Source: Thalassolituus hydrocarboniclasticus (GTDB taxonomy: Bacteria; Pseudomonadota; Gammaproteobacteria; Pseudomonadales; Oceanobacteraceae). From it: a stretch of DNA of 64,000 nt. The DNA is taken from NCBI RefSeq assembly GCF_025345565.1, contig NZ_CP054475.1:1-64000 (forward strand). The letters are read 5' to 3'. Positions 19,198 to 29,016 of this stretch are shown in pieces. The notes beneath the pieces are model-generated. The model was not told the DNA's origin and ran no database searches. It saw nothing but the letters and a program-made list of their open reading frames with translations. Every line of letters starts with the position of its first letter. The first letter of the stretch is position 1. Both the position numbers and the translations under genes were made by a program.

Positions 19198-21258
19198 TTA
19201 GCCCTGCAACAGCGAAATATCGGCGATACCGATAAACAATCCCTGCAGCTGCTTCAGCAGTGCGAGGCGGTTGTTTTTCACGGCTTCGTCGTCAGCCATT
19301 ACCATTACGTTGTCGAAGAAGGCATCCACCGCCGCACGCAGACCGGCAAGTTCGGTCAGTGCGGCACTGTAATCGCCCTGTGCCATTAATGGCTCAACGG
19401 CCTGCTGTTTGGCAGCAACCTGTTCGGCCAGTGTTTTTTCTTCGGCCTGGGCGAGCAGGGCAGAATCCACTCTGGCTTCGACTTTGTCTCCCCCGTTTTT
19501 CGCCAGAATATTCGACACGCGCTTGTTGGCAGCAGCCAGTGCTTCGGCGGCGTCCAGTTTATTGAACGCGTGAACGGCCTGTACGCGGCGGTTAATATCC
19601 AGCGCGTTGGTGATACCCAGCGCACGGACTGACTGGAATACGCCGGCCGGAATACCTTCGTCGGCATACCAGGCGCTGAAGCGATCAAGCAGGTATTCGG
19701 TCAGAGTGGCTTTGGTTTCGGCTTTTGGCGCGGCAACCCAGTTGTTGTCAATGGCCCAGTCAATCAGGTCGCCCAGATCGATATTGATTTCTTTTTCAAC
19801 CAGCAGACGTAACACACCCAGCGAGGCACGACGCAGGGCGAACGGGTCTTTGGAACCGGTCGGAATCTGGCCGATACCAAACAGACCCACCAGGCTGTCG
19901 AGACGATCAGCCAGCGCAATCAGCGTACCGGTTTGGCTGGCCGGCAGTGCGTCACCGGCGAAGGCCGGCATATATTGCTCAACCATGGCGGCGGCAACAT
20001 CGGCGTGTTCACCATCGTGTTCGGCATAGTATTTACCGGCCAGACCCTGCAGGTCGGTGAATTCGTACACCATGCTGGAAACCAGATCGTTTTTGCACAG
20101 CTGCGCGGCACGCTCTACCAGAGCACTGTCGGCACCGGTTACTGCGGCGATACGGCTGGCCAGCTTACCGATACGGCGGGCTTTATCGGCGATGGAACCC
20201 AGGCCATTCACCCACACCACGTTTTCCAGTTTGGCGAAACGGCTTTCCAGTTTCTGCTTACGGTCGGTGTCCCAGAAGAAGGCCGCATCCGACAGACGCG
20301 GACGGATCACTTTTTCGTTACCGGAAATCACCTGCGCCGGATCTTTCGATTCGATGTTGGCGATGGTGATGAAGTTGGGCATCAGCTTGCCGTCTTTCAT
20401 CACGTGGAAGTATTTCTGGTGTTCTTTCATTGAGGACACTAGCGCTTCCGGCGGTACGCGCAGGAAGTCTTCGTCAAACGAACCGGCCAGCGCCACCGGC
20501 CATTCGTTCAGCGCGGTGACTTCGTCCAGCAGGTCGGCGTCGATAACCGCTTCGCCACCCAGTTCTTTGCCTTTGGCGGCAACCTGTTCGTTGATCAGCG
20601 CGGCGCGCTCAGCAAAGTCGGCCATCACATAAGCGGCACGCAGTTTGTCCTGATATTCCGCCGGATCAGCGATGGTGATTTCACCCGGCGCGTGGAAGCG
20701 GTGACCACGGGAAGTGTTGCCAGCCTTCAGCCCCAGCACTTCGCCGTCGACCACGTCAGAGCCGAACAGCATCACCAGCCACTGCACCGGACGCACGAAT
20801 TCAACGCGCGAAGCGCCCCAGCGCATACGCTTGGGAATCGGCAGCTTGTCGAGGCTGTTCTGCACGATGGCAGGCAACAGCTCAACGGTGTTTTTGCCCT
20901 TAATGGTGCGCTGAATCATCAGCTTGCCATTGTCACCGGTCTGCAGATCGGCTGCGGTTGCACCGGCACGGGCAGCAAAGCCTTCGGCGGCTTTGGTTGG
21001 CTTACCATCAGCGTCAAAGGCGATATTGGCTGGCGGGCCGTAGAGGATTTCTTCCTGGTCTGCCTGCTGGGCTTCGAGTGCTTCGATGCGCACCGCCAGA
21101 CGACGTGGTGCGGCGAAAGAGACAACGGCACCAAAATTCAGACCGGCGTCTTTCAGGCCCTGCTCGATGCCGGAGGTGAACGCGGCAGACAGGTTTTTCA
21201 GCGCCTTCGGTGGCAGCTCTTCGGTACCCAGTTCAACCAGAAAATCTTGCTTACTCAT
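19198..21258 (-). CDS. glyS: Glycyl-tRNA synthetase beta subunit
   Basis: GlyS is the beta subunit of the alpha2beta2 bacterial glycyl-tRNA synthetase and handles tRNA recognition. The 686-residue product is the usual length and starts with the family N-terminus (DFLVELGTEELPPKAL). Internal landmarks include GHRFHAPGEI near 190 and an HD-like segment around residues 400-450 (AEHDGEHADVAAAMVEQYMP, then ALADRLDSLVGLF). The C-terminus carries the anticodon-binding-like helical domain. Its start codon shares one base with the glyQ stop, so the two are translationally coupled. Confidence 0.97.
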   Translation of the reverse strand: MSKQDFLVELGTEELPPKALKNLSAAFTSGIEQGLKDAGLNFGAVVSFAAPRRLAVRIEALEAQQADQEEILYGPPANIAFDADGKPTKAAEGFAARAGATAADLQTGDNGKLMIQRTIKGKNTVELLPAIVQNSLDKLPIPKRMRWGASRVEFVRPVQWLVMLFGSDVVDGEVLGLKAGNTSRGHRFHAPGEITIADPAEYQDKLRAAYVMADFAERAALINEQVAAKGKELGGEAVIDADLLDEVTALNEWPVALAGSFDEDFLRVPPEALVSSMKEHQKYFHVMKDGKLMPNFITIANIESKDPAQVISGNEKVIRPRLSDAAFFWDTDRKQKLESRFAKLENVVWVNGLGSIADKARRIGKLASRIAAVTGADSALVERAAQLCKNDLVSSMVYEFTDLQGLAGKYYAEHDGEHADVAAAMVEQYMPAFAGDALPASQTGTLIALADRLDSLVGLFGIGQIPTGSKDPFALRRASLGVLRLLVEKEINIDLGDLIDWAIDNNWVAAPKAETKATLTEYLLDRFSAWYADEGIPAGVFQSVRALGITNALDINRRVQAVHAFNKLDAAEALAAANKRVSNILAKNGGDKVEARVDSALLAQAEEKTLAEQVAAKQQAVEPLMAQGDYSAALTELAGLRAAVDAFFDNVMVMADDEAVKNNRLALLKQLQGLFIGIADISLLQG

Positions 21259-22235
21259 TACTTCTTCTCCTGGGCAGCGGCTTTTTCTTTATCGGCCAGA
21301 TAGCGTGCGAGCACGTCGGCGCGGTTGGCTTCGTCCGCCAGCGGGAAGCCTTTTTCGGCGCGGCTGTTGAAGTACGCCTGAGCCACGGAACGGGCCAGGG
21401 TACGTACGCGCAGGATGTAACCCTGACGCTCGGTAACCGAGATGGCGCCGCGGGCATCCAGCAGGTTAAAGGTGTGGGAGGCTTTCAGTACCTGCTCGTA
21501 AGCGGGCAGCGGCAGACCGGCTTCGATCAGGCGCGCACAGGTTTTTTCGTACTGGTCAAAAGCGATGAACAGGAAATCGACATCGGCGTGTTCAAAGTTG
21601 TAAGCCGACTGTTCCACTTCGTTCTGGTGGAATACGTCGCCATAGGTCACGGCTTTGCCGTCCGGGCCGTAGGTCCACACCAGGTCGTAAACGGAGTCTA
21701 CTTCCTGCAGGTACATGGCAATACGCTCCAGACCGTAGGTGATTTCACCGGTCACCGGGAAACACTCAAGGCCGCCGACCTGCTGGAAGTAGGTGAACTG
21801 AGTCACTTCCATACCGTTCAGCCACACTTCCCAGCCCAGACCCCAGGCGCCCAGTGTTGGCGATTCCCAGTTGTCTTCAACAAAGCGGATATCATGCACC
21901 AGGGTGTCGATGCCCATGGCTTTCAGGGACTCGAGGTATTTTTCCTGAATATCCACCGGGTTGGGCTTCATCACTACCTGAAACTGGTAGTAGTGCTGCA
22001 GGCGGTTAGGGTTTTCGCCGTAACGGCCGTCGGTCGGACGGCGGCTTGGCTGCACGTAAGCAGAGCTCCAGTTCTCCGGGCCGATGGCGCGCAGGAAGGT
22101 TGCGGTGTGAAAGGTACCGGCGCCCACTTCCATATCCAGAGGTTGGTTAATCACGCAGCCCTGTTCGGACCAGTATTCCTGCAGGGCGGCAATCAGGCCC
22201 TGGAAGGTTTTGACGTTGTGGCGACTCTGACTCAC
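21258..22235 (-). CDS. glyQ: Glycyl-tRNA synthetase alpha subunit
   Basis: GlyQ is the catalytic alpha subunit, a class II aminoacyl-tRNA synthetase that activates glycine. The 325-residue protein is highly conserved: the N-terminal block has [18 protein letters not shown], a catalytic region has [20 protein letters not shown] near 50-70, and [14 protein letters not shown] follows near 75. It is the first gene of a glyQS operon and is divergent from the BCCT transporter gene at 22524. Confidence 0.97.
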   Translation of the reverse strand: MSQSRHNVKTFQGLIAALQEYWSEQGCVINQPLDMEVGAGTFHTATFLRAIGPENWSSAYVQPSRRPTDGRYGENPNRLQHYYQFQVVMKPNPVDIQEKYLESLKAMGIDTLVHDIRFVEDNWESPTLGAWGLGWEVWLNGMEVTQFTYFQQVGGLECFPVTGEITYGLERIAMYLQEVDSVYDLVWTYGPDGKAVTYGDVFHQNEVEQSAYNFEHADVDFLFIAFDQYEKTCARLIEAGLPLPAYEQVLKASHTFNLLDARGAISVTERQGYILRVRTLARSVAQAYFNSRAEKGFPLADEANRADVLARYLADKEKAAAQEKK

Positions 22236-22523
22236 GGTGGAATTCCTGTGTTGGCAAGGCCAGAGCTTGTTCAGACTAAGTGAATCAGGCCCTGAATGCT
22301 GTTCGCAAAATAAAAAGACGCCGGATTATAGCAGCGATGCGCCCTGAGAACAGGGGCAGCGTGCCGGCCGAATCCTGCAGGGGTTGTAATCGCCGGAGGG
22401 GTTTGTCAGGGTTAAAAAGCATTGTCCTGCCACAGGCAGGGTGGATTTCCGGAGTTGTCCGGCGCGAATTACGTGCGCTGGCGGGCAAAGAGCCTGAGCG
22501 CTCTGGCATAACACGGAGGCTTT

Positions 22524-24593
22524 ATGACCACTTCAACGGACTCTGTCCGCAAGCAATCAACATCCCCGCTGGCCGAACATAAGGCCGTTCAGTCGACCGT
22601 GCTGCTGCCGGTATTTATTCCTACGGTCCTTATCGCGGCGCTGCTGATCATCGGGACTATCGCCAATCCGGCACTTGCCGGTGAGGTATTCAGCAGTGCA
22701 CTGAGCTGGATCACCAGCACCTTTGGCTGGTTTTATATGCTGGCGGTGGCGATTTTTCTGCTGTTTATCGTCGGGGTGGCGATGTCGGGCTGGGGCAATA
22801 TCCGCCTCGGGCCAGACCATGCCGAACCGGAATACAGCTTTCCGGCCTGGTTTGCGATGCTGTTTTCGGCGGGCTACGGCATTGCTCTGTTGTTTTTCGG
22901 TGTGGCTGAGCCTGTGCTGCATTATTCACAACCGCCGGCGGGTGCGGCGGAAACCATTCCGGCGGCGCGCCAGGCGATGCAGATCGCGTATTTCCACTGG
23001 GGCGTTCATATCTGGGGGATCTACGGTCTGGTCGGGCTGGTGCTGGCCTATTTTGCTTACCGTCATGGGCTGCCGTTGTCGATCCGCTCGGCGTTGTATC
23101 CGTTAATTGGCGAGCGCATTTACGGGCCGTTGGGGCATGCGGTAGACGTGTTTGCCATTCTCGGTACTTTGTTTGGTCTGGCGACCACGCTGGGCTTGTC
23201 GGTGGCGCAGATTAATGCCGGTATACATTACCTCTGGCCGGCGATACCGGTCAGTACCACGGTGCAGGTGATTGCGATCTTCACTATCACGCTGGCGGCG
23301 ACAGCCTCGGTGGTGGCGGGGATGGATAAAGGCATTAAAAACCTGTCGATGCTGAATATGGCGCTGGCCATCTTCCTGATGGTGGTGGTGTTTTTTATTG
23401 GCCCGAGTATCCACATTCTGGAAACCTTCCTGCAGAACACCGGCGATTATCTCAGCGGTCTGGTGGCGCGTACCTTTAATCTGCAGGCTTATTCGCGCAG
23501 TGACTGGATCGGTAACTGGACGCTGTTTATTTTCGGCTGGACCATCGCCTGGGCGCCGTTCGTTGGTTTGTTTATTGCCAAAATCAGCCGTGGCCGCACC
23601 ATCCGTCAGTTTGTTTTTGGCGTACTGGCGGTGCCGACCCTGTTTACCTTTCTGTGGTTTTCGGTGTTCGGCGATACCGCGCTCTATCTGATTATGAATG
23701 AAGGCCTCAATACTCTGATTGCCGATGTGCAGGCGGATCATGCGGTGGCGCTGTTTCAGCTCTACGATCAGCTGCCTTGGTCGTCGTTTTTATCGCTGCT
23801 TACGGTGTGCCTGATTATTACCTTCTTTGTTACCTCATCGGATTCCGGCTCACTGGTGGTTGATTCCCTTGCCTCCGGCGGGGCTCTGGAAACTCCGCTG
23901 TGGCAGCGCATCTTCTGGGCTTTTCTGGAGGGCACCATCGCGGCTGTTCTGTTGCTGGCCGGTGGCCTGAGTGCGCTGCAAACCATGACCATCGCCAGTG
24001 CACTGCCGTTTGCGTTGATTATGTTAGTGGCGGTTGTGGGATTGTGGCGGGCGCTGGTGATTGAAGGGCACCGTGCTTCGAGCCTGAACTCAGTCGCGTC
24101 GACCCGTCCGCATCAGCAGCAGAGTCAGTGGCGCCGGCGTCTGGCGGGGCTGGTGGATTTTCCGGATGCCACACGCGTTGATGGTTTTATTGCCACCACT
24201 GCGGTGCCTGCGCTGGAGCAGGTCTGCAAAGAGCTGGTACAGCACGGCTGGCAGGCTGAGGTTGGGCACGATGCTGCGCAGGCCAGAGCCTGGTTGCAGG
24301 TGCAGGGCGATGAAGAGGTGGATTTTATCTACGATATCCGCCGTACACTGCAGCCTTTACCGGCGTACAAAGCGCCGGCGGGCGGAGAGCAGTTTGCCCG
24401 TGCTGAAGTGTATCTGCGCCGCGGCAGTCAGGGTTATGACCTGTATGGCTGTGATCAGCAGGAGGTTATCCGTGATCTGCTTGATCAGTTTGAGAATTAT
24501 CTCAACTTCCTGCACATCACCCCCGGGCATCTGCCCTGGGAGACTGCCGGTTATGATGAACTCAGCACTCCGGCAGAAGGCCGCTCAGGGTAA
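22524..24593 (+). CDS. BCCT family transporter, BetT-like
   Basis: BCCT carriers import betaine, choline or carnitine using the sodium or proton gradient, often under osmotic stress. The 689-residue product has 12 hydrophobic segments (about residues 25-530). Hallmarks are GWGNIRLGPDHAEPEYSF near 90 and the Trp-rich signature APFVGLFIAKISRGRTIRQF near 345. A cytoplasmic C-terminal extension of about 160 residues resembles that of the proton-coupled choline transporter BetT, where it senses osmolarity. ATG with GGAGG at about 22513. No choline oxidation genes are adjacent, so the substrate is inferred from length and tail only. Confidence 0.9.
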   Translation: MTTSTDSVRKQSTSPLAEHKAVQSTVLLPVFIPTVLIAALLIIGTIANPALAGEVFSSALSWITSTFGWFYMLAVAIFLLFIVGVAMSGWGNIRLGPDHAEPEYSFPAWFAMLFSAGYGIALLFFGVAEPVLHYSQPPAGAAETIPAARQAMQIAYFHWGVHIWGIYGLVGLVLAYFAYRHGLPLSIRSALYPLIGERIYGPLGHAVDVFAILGTLFGLATTLGLSVAQINAGIHYLWPAIPVSTTVQVIAIFTITLAATASVVAGMDKGIKNLSMLNMALAIFLMVVVFFIGPSIHILETFLQNTGDYLSGLVARTFNLQAYSRSDWIGNWTLFIFGWTIAWAPFVGLFIAKISRGRTIRQFVFGVLAVPTLFTFLWFSVFGDTALYLIMNEGLNTLIADVQADHAVALFQLYDQLPWSSFLSLLTVCLIITFFVTSSDSGSLVVDSLASGGALETPLWQRIFWAFLEGTIAAVLLLAGGLSALQTMTIASALPFALIMLVAVVGLWRALVIEGHRASSLNSVASTRPHQQQSQWRRRLAGLVDFPDATRVDGFIATTAVPALEQVCKELVQHGWQAEVGHDAAQARAWLQVQGDEEVDFIYDIRRTLQPLPAYKAPAGGEQFARAEVYLRRGSQGYDLYGCDQQEVIRDLLDQFENYLNFLHITPGHLPWETAGYDELSTPAEGRSG

Positions 24594-25217
24594 GTGAACG
24601 CTGACTGATGCACCGCCTTCCTTACGGTTGGCGATGTGCACACTGCCGTGCACTTCGCCCTGTTTGTGGTGGCTGGCAATCAGCTCAACAAAAAACAGTC
24701 CGAGGCCAGAGCCTTCGTTTTTGGTGGTGTCTTTTTCACCGGCGAGTACGGCTTCGTCGAAACCGTGGCCGTTATCTTCAATGCAGATAGTGAGGCCATC
24801 ACTGTCGTCGGCGGTCAGACGTACCTGAGTGGCACCAGCCTGTGCACTGTTGGTGATTAAGGTGATCAGCGCCAGATGGATCAGGGTTTCGTTATAGAAA
24901 CCCTGACAGTCTTCAGCGATATCGTTAGAAAAGCGGATGCCCGGATATTGCAGACTGGTGGCTTCAATCGCATCGGCGGCGGTATCGCGAGGCCAGGCGT
25001 CGTCCATCGGAAAATGGGATTTCTGTTCGAGGCGGAACAGGGTGACCATTTGCATGGTGTCGTTTTTCAGGCGGGTGGTGCGCTGCAAAATAGGCTCAAG
25101 ATGAGCGTGATAGCGTTTGGGAATACGCGCCAGCGCCTCCTGCTCGTAGTCGAGCAGTGCCTGCAGCTGGTTTTTCAGGTCGTGCACAACAGCACCGACC
25201 AGATATTCAAATTTCAT
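24585..25217 (-). CDS. Minimal sensor histidine kinase without sensor domain
   Basis: The 210-residue product starts directly with a dimerisation and phosphoacceptor region, VVHDLKNQLQ, with the probable phospho-His at residue 12. It continues into a HATPase domain with the N-box region (ITLITNSAQAG), G1 (EDNGHGFDE) and G2 (GSGLGLFF). There is no membrane segment or sensor domain, so it is cytoplasmic and must receive its signal from a partner. It starts 16 bases after the stop of the REC-TPR regulator, in one operon. Its 3' end overlaps the end of the convergent BCCT gene by 9 bases. Confidence 0.85.
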   Translation of the reverse strand: MKFEYLVGAVVHDLKNQLQALLDYEQEALARIPKRYHAHLEPILQRTTRLKNDTMQMVTLFRLEQKSHFPMDDAWPRDTAADAIEATSLQYPGIRFSNDIAEDCQGFYNETLIHLALITLITNSAQAGATQVRLTADDSDGLTICIEDNGHGFDEAVLAGEKDTTKNEGSGLGLFFVELIASHHKQGEVHGSVHIANRKEGGASVSVHLP

Positions 25218-25233
25218 GGAAACTTCCCGTATC

Positions 25234-26874
25234 CTAAAGACCCGCGGCCCGCTTCAGGCGCATAAATGTGCCCTTCAGACGCTCGTAGCGCTCATAACGT
25301 TCATCGTTATTGCCAATTTTGCCAATACGCTGGAAGTAACGGTAGCAATCTTTTAACTGGCCGATGTCGATCTGGGTACTTTCGATCAGGCTGACTTTCG
25401 CCTGAATAGCATTCAGCAGTACGCTGACACCGGCCTCATCATAAGAGGCGGCCTCATCAAAGGCGGTGATGGCGTCGGCAAATTCACCTTTTTCGTAGTA
25501 ACTTACACCACGGGCATTGAGTGCGGCGGTGTGATCACGGATGGCCATCTGGTTGAGGCTGTCTTCCAGCGCCTGCAGCTGGGCCAGTTCGGTGGCAGCC
25601 AGTCCCTGTTTTTCCAGCTTACGCATCAACTGCTTGGCTTTTACATGCTGCCCGGTGTCGATATAGGCCTCGGTCATCTGCAGTTGCTGCTCGTGGCTGG
25701 GGTCTTTCATGCTTTGCAGAATTTCTTCGGCGCGCTGGGCCGATGCACGGGCTTTATCTTCATCATTAAGGGATGTGTAGGTTTTACCCTCAACGATGCT
25801 GGTTTCAAACATGATGTTGTCCTGACCGGCATAATCCTGACGCAGCTCATCAATGGCTTTAAAGGCTTTCTCAACCCGGGTTCGTTGCTCACGGCTCTGC
25901 TCGCCGGCTTTCAGCTCACGGTGTACGGTACGGGCAAACTTCAGATAGTTACCGGAATTTTTGTAGCAGGAGTGGCGGCCAAGTTTGATGGCCTGTTCGA
26001 AGGCGGCTTCGGCCACCGGGAAATCGCCATTGCTGTACGCCAGTTGTCCCAGTTCCATCTGCCGCAGCACCGCTTTAGGAGATATTTCCACGGCTTTTTC
26101 CAGCTGTTTCTGCGCCCCTTTGGCATCGCCCAGACTACGCAGAATCGTCGCGGTCCAGTCGTAACACTGTACATACATCGGATGAACCAGCAGGGTCTGC
26201 TTGAGCAGGGCCAGCGCACTGCGTGAGTCGCCGAGAAAGTGCATGCAGATCGCCTGACCAAGACGGGCCCAGGACACCGAGCGTTTGTTCAGCAGTTCGG
26301 AATAAATTTTGATGGCGTCGTTGTAGCGCTTCTGACGGATATAGAGTTTGCCGAGGATGCGGGTAACCGGAATCATCAGTTTCGGATTGTTTTCCAGTAC
26401 GGCTGCTGCCAGCTCTATGGCGCGGTCAATATCGCCCTGATCAATGGCGCTGTCGACTTCCAGCAACTCCAGTTTGGTGGTCAGGATACGGGTCAGGCGC
26501 TCACGCAGCATGTTCAGTGTGAAGGGTTTGGTGATGTAGTTATCGGGTTCGTATTCGAGAGCCCCCATCACCATTTCGACGGCGTTTTCACCGGTAACGA
26601 GAATAAACAGGGCGGTTGAACGCAGGCGGTTGCAGTAACGCGCCTCTTCCAGAATCTGCTGGCCATCTTTGCCTTTGCCGAGGTTGTAATCGGACAGCAC
26701 GATGTCGTACTCGCGCTCCATGATAAAGTCCATGGCTTCGCGACCATCGGTGGCGGTGTCTATCTGCGTGGCGCCAAGGATGGTGATCATCTTTTTCAGT
26801 GCGCTGCGGGCTTCTACCAGATCATCAACGACAAGGATGCGTTTTTCTTTGAGGGCGAGTTCAAGATTAATCAT
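25234..26874 (-). CDS. Response regulator with REC and TPR domains
   Basis: The 546-residue protein has an N-terminal receiver domain with acidic pocket Asp16-Asp17, phosphoacceptor Asp62 (VLSDYNLG) and Lys116 (YITKPF). The remaining 400 residues are helical tetratricopeptide-like repeats (for example RQKRYNDAIKIYSELLNK and KAVLRQMELGQLAYSNGDFPVAEAAFEQA). There is no DNA-binding or enzymatic output domain. This resembles VieB of Vibrio cholerae, which acts by protein contact. It is probably phosphorylated by the kinase encoded immediately downstream; output would be by TPR-mediated protein binding. Confidence 0.87.
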   Translation of the reverse strand: MINLELALKEKRILVVDDLVEARSALKKMITILGATQIDTATDGREAMDFIMEREYDIVLSDYNLGKGKDGQQILEEARYCNRLRSTALFILVTGENAVEMVMGALEYEPDNYITKPFTLNMLRERLTRILTTKLELLEVDSAIDQGDIDRAIELAAAVLENNPKLMIPVTRILGKLYIRQKRYNDAIKIYSELLNKRSVSWARLGQAICMHFLGDSRSALALLKQTLLVHPMYVQCYDWTATILRSLGDAKGAQKQLEKAVEISPKAVLRQMELGQLAYSNGDFPVAEAAFEQAIKLGRHSCYKNSGNYLKFARTVHRELKAGEQSREQRTRVEKAFKAIDELRQDYAGQDNIMFETSIVEGKTYTSLNDEDKARASAQRAEEILQSMKDPSHEQQLQMTEAYIDTGQHVKAKQLMRKLEKQGLAATELAQLQALEDSLNQMAIRDHTAALNARGVSYYEKGEFADAITAFDEAASYDEAGVSVLLNAIQAKVSLIESTQIDIGQLKDCYRYFQRIGKIGNNDERYERYERLKGTFMRLKRAAGL

Positions 26875-27026
26875 TATGAGCGGTCATTTACGTGATGTTC
26901 TGAGTCTAGCAGAGCAACAGGTGGATGCTGTTGCCGGGCTTATGTTTGTCGTCTCTGCGTCGTCTCAGTTGTGCCTGTTGTATAAGACAGGCTGCAGGTA
27001 CACTTCAGGCTCTGCATAGGAGTTGC

Positions 27027-27935
27027 ATGTTGAAATCTCTTTTAGGTTACATACTGATCGGGCTGATTAAGTCTGTGGGACTAACACCGTTAAAGACGGC
27101 GCAAAAGCTGGGGCGGGGTATCGGCTGGCTGCTCTGGTTTTTCCGCAGTCGTGCCAGAGAGGTGACGCGGGTAAACCTCAGGCTCTGTTATCCGGACATG
27201 ACACCTGAGCAGTGTGATCAGCTGGCGCGTGATGCTTTGCTGCATAGCGGTATGACCGCAGCAGAAATGGGACCTTTCTGGGGGTACAGTCAGCAGGAAG
27301 GTCTGAAACTGCTGAAAAATGTTCATGGTGGTGAGCTGCTGGACAGGGCGCTTGCGGATGAGCGGGGTGTGTTGCTGCTGATTCCGCATCAGGGGAATTG
27401 GGAGCTGACGAACAACTTCCTCTCGGGCCAGACCCCGGTAACCTTTATGTACCGGCCGCTGAAAAATCAGGTATTTAATGACTGGATGGTGAAGCGCCGG
27501 GAGATGCTGGGCTGCAATCTGGTTCCGACTACCGGTGCCGGAGTAAAAACGCTTTTTGACGTATTGCAGTCTGGTGGGGTCGTGGGCTTTTTACCCGATC
27601 AGGAACCCAAGCGCCGCAGCGGCGTGTTTGTGCCTTTTATGTCAGTGCCGGCACTGACGCCCAAATTGCCCGGTGAGCTGCTGAGAAAAACCGGCGCGAT
27701 TGCCCTGATGCTGTGCGTTGTCCGGCTGCCTGAGTCGCAAGGCTTTGATATCCATATTTCTGAGCCCCCTTCAGATATTTACGCGGACGATCCCGAAGTG
27801 TCGGCAACGGCCATGAACCTGGCAATTGAGCGCTGTATCGCGCTGTGCCCTGAGCAGTATCAGTGGGAATACAAGCGCTTTAAGCATCGTCCTGAGCATG
27901 CGCTGAACCCTTACGCCAAAGCCGGGGTGCCCTGA
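27027..27935 (+). CDS. Lipid A biosynthesis acyltransferase, LpxL/HtrB type (copy 1)
   Basis: This family transfers a secondary acyl chain to Kdo-lipid A, or a precursor, at the inner membrane. The 302-residue product has one N-terminal membrane anchor. The HX4E catalytic motif is PHQGNWELTNNF near residue 122, and FLPDQEPKRRSGVFVPFM lies near 190. The start at 27027 has AGGAG 5 bases upstream and aligns with the start of the paralogue. An upstream in-frame start at 26925 has neither. It lies 128 bases before a clearly homologous copy (28064). Which secondary acylation each performs cannot be told from sequence. Confidence 0.9.
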   Translation: MLKSLLGYILIGLIKSVGLTPLKTAQKLGRGIGWLLWFFRSRAREVTRVNLRLCYPDMTPEQCDQLARDALLHSGMTAAEMGPFWGYSQQEGLKLLKNVHGGELLDRALADERGVLLLIPHQGNWELTNNFLSGQTPVTFMYRPLKNQVFNDWMVKRREMLGCNLVPTTGAGVKTLFDVLQSGGVVGFLPDQEPKRRSGVFVPFMSVPALTPKLPGELLRKTGAIALMLCVVRLPESQGFDIHISEPPSDIYADDPEVSATAMNLAIERCIALCPEQYQWEYKRFKHRPEHALNPYAKAGVP

Positions 27936-28037
27936 TTCCGCAGCGCTAGCCGGGCTTTGCCTGGCCATATTATTAATCCTTAAGAACAGTTCTGATCCTG
28001 TGCCGGTCTGTTGCATGAAATGTGGTAACCGGTACAC

Positions 28038-28061
28038 TGCGACTCCCGCACAGGAGTCGTA
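28038..28061 (+). promoter_or_regulatory. Hairpin covering the ribosome binding site of acyltransferase copy 2
   Basis: GACTCC (28041-28046) pairs with GGAGTC (28053-28058), extended by C-G, G-T and T-A pairs to about nine. The 3' arm contains the only good ribosome binding site (GGAG) for the GTG start at 28064. This geometry could gate translation, for example by temperature. It may also be incidental. Confidence 0.5.
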
Positions 28062-28063
28062 TT

Positions 28064-28969
28064 GTGAAATCGATTATTGGTTATCTGGCGATAGGGCTGA
28101 TCAAGCTGCTGTCCCTTACTTCTCTCTCTCTGGCACAAAAAGTTGGCCGTGGTCTGGGCTGGCTGTTATTGAAACGCCGTACCCGCGCCCGTGAAGTGGC
28201 CCGTCTCAATCTGTCCCTCTGTTATCCACAGCTGAGCGAAGCAGAACGCGAAGATCTGCTGGCTGAAACGCTGGCAGAAAACGGCATGATTCTCGCCGAA
28301 ATGGGGCCGATGTGGGGCTACGCGCCCGAGCGGGCAGCAGGCCTGATCCGCAATGTTATTGGCGAAGACGTGCTTGATGAAGCGATCGCTGATCCCCGTG
28401 GCCTGATTCTGCTGGCGCCGCATCTGGGCAACTGGGAAATCATCAACAACTACATCTCCACTAAATGCCCGATCACCATCATGTATCGTCCGGCCAAAAT
28501 ACCGGTATTCAATAACTGGATGGTGGCTCGTCGTGAAGCCGTGGGTTGTAAGCTGGTGCCGACCACCCGCGCCGGTGTAAAAGGGTTATTTGATGTACTC
28601 AATGACGGCGGGATGATCGGTTTTCTGCCGGATCAGGAGCCGCAAAAGAAAAGCGGTGTGTTTGCGCCTTTTATGGGTATAGAAACCCTGACGCCGAAAT
28701 TACCGCATGACATGCTGAAAAAAACCGGCGCCATAGCTATTTACGGTTTTGCCAAGCGTCTGCCCAATGCCGAAGGTTTTGATATTTATTTCATCCGTGC
28801 CGATGACGATCTGTACGATGACGATGTTCGTGTGTCGGCTACGTCCATGAACCGCAGCATCGAAGCCTGTGTTGCACATTGTCCGGCGCAGTATCAGTGG
28901 ACCTATAAGCGTTTTAACCGCTTCCCTGAGGGTGGACCGACGCGCTACCGGGTTGCGAATATTCCTTAA
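28064..28969 (+). CDS. Lipid A biosynthesis acyltransferase, LpxL/HtrB type (copy 2)
   Basis: The 301-residue paralogue of the upstream gene has the same anchor, the HX4E motif PHLGNWEIINNY and the FLPDQEPQKKSGVFAPFM block. The start is GTG with GGAG 7 bases upstream. The longer ORF from 28022 lacks a site and breaks alignment with copy 1. The two genes are in tandem, same strand, with a hairpin over the second ribosome binding site. In P. aeruginosa one gene of this family lies at the equivalent position near trkA. A tandem pair suggests differing substrate or acyl-chain preference, or expression under different conditions. Confidence 0.9.
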   Translation: MKSIIGYLAIGLIKLLSLTSLSLAQKVGRGLGWLLLKRRTRAREVARLNLSLCYPQLSEAEREDLLAETLAENGMILAEMGPMWGYAPERAAGLIRNVIGEDVLDEAIADPRGLILLAPHLGNWEIINNYISTKCPITIMYRPAKIPVFNNWMVARREAVGCKLVPTTRAGVKGLFDVLNDGGMIGFLPDQEPQKKSGVFAPFMGIETLTPKLPHDMLKKTGAIAIYGFAKRLPNAEGFDIYFIRADDDLYDDDVRVSATSMNRSIEACVAHCPAQYQWTYKRFNRFPEGGPTRYRVANIP

Positions 28970-29016
28970 GGGCTGTTTGAATGGCCTGAGCGGGCGCAGC
29001 ATGAAGCTGGCCGTTT

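Noticed and set aside
26925-27026. Longer start for lipid A acyltransferase copy 1
   Set aside because: The first 34 residues do not align with copy 2 and have no ribosome binding site, while the ATG at 27027 has AGGAG.
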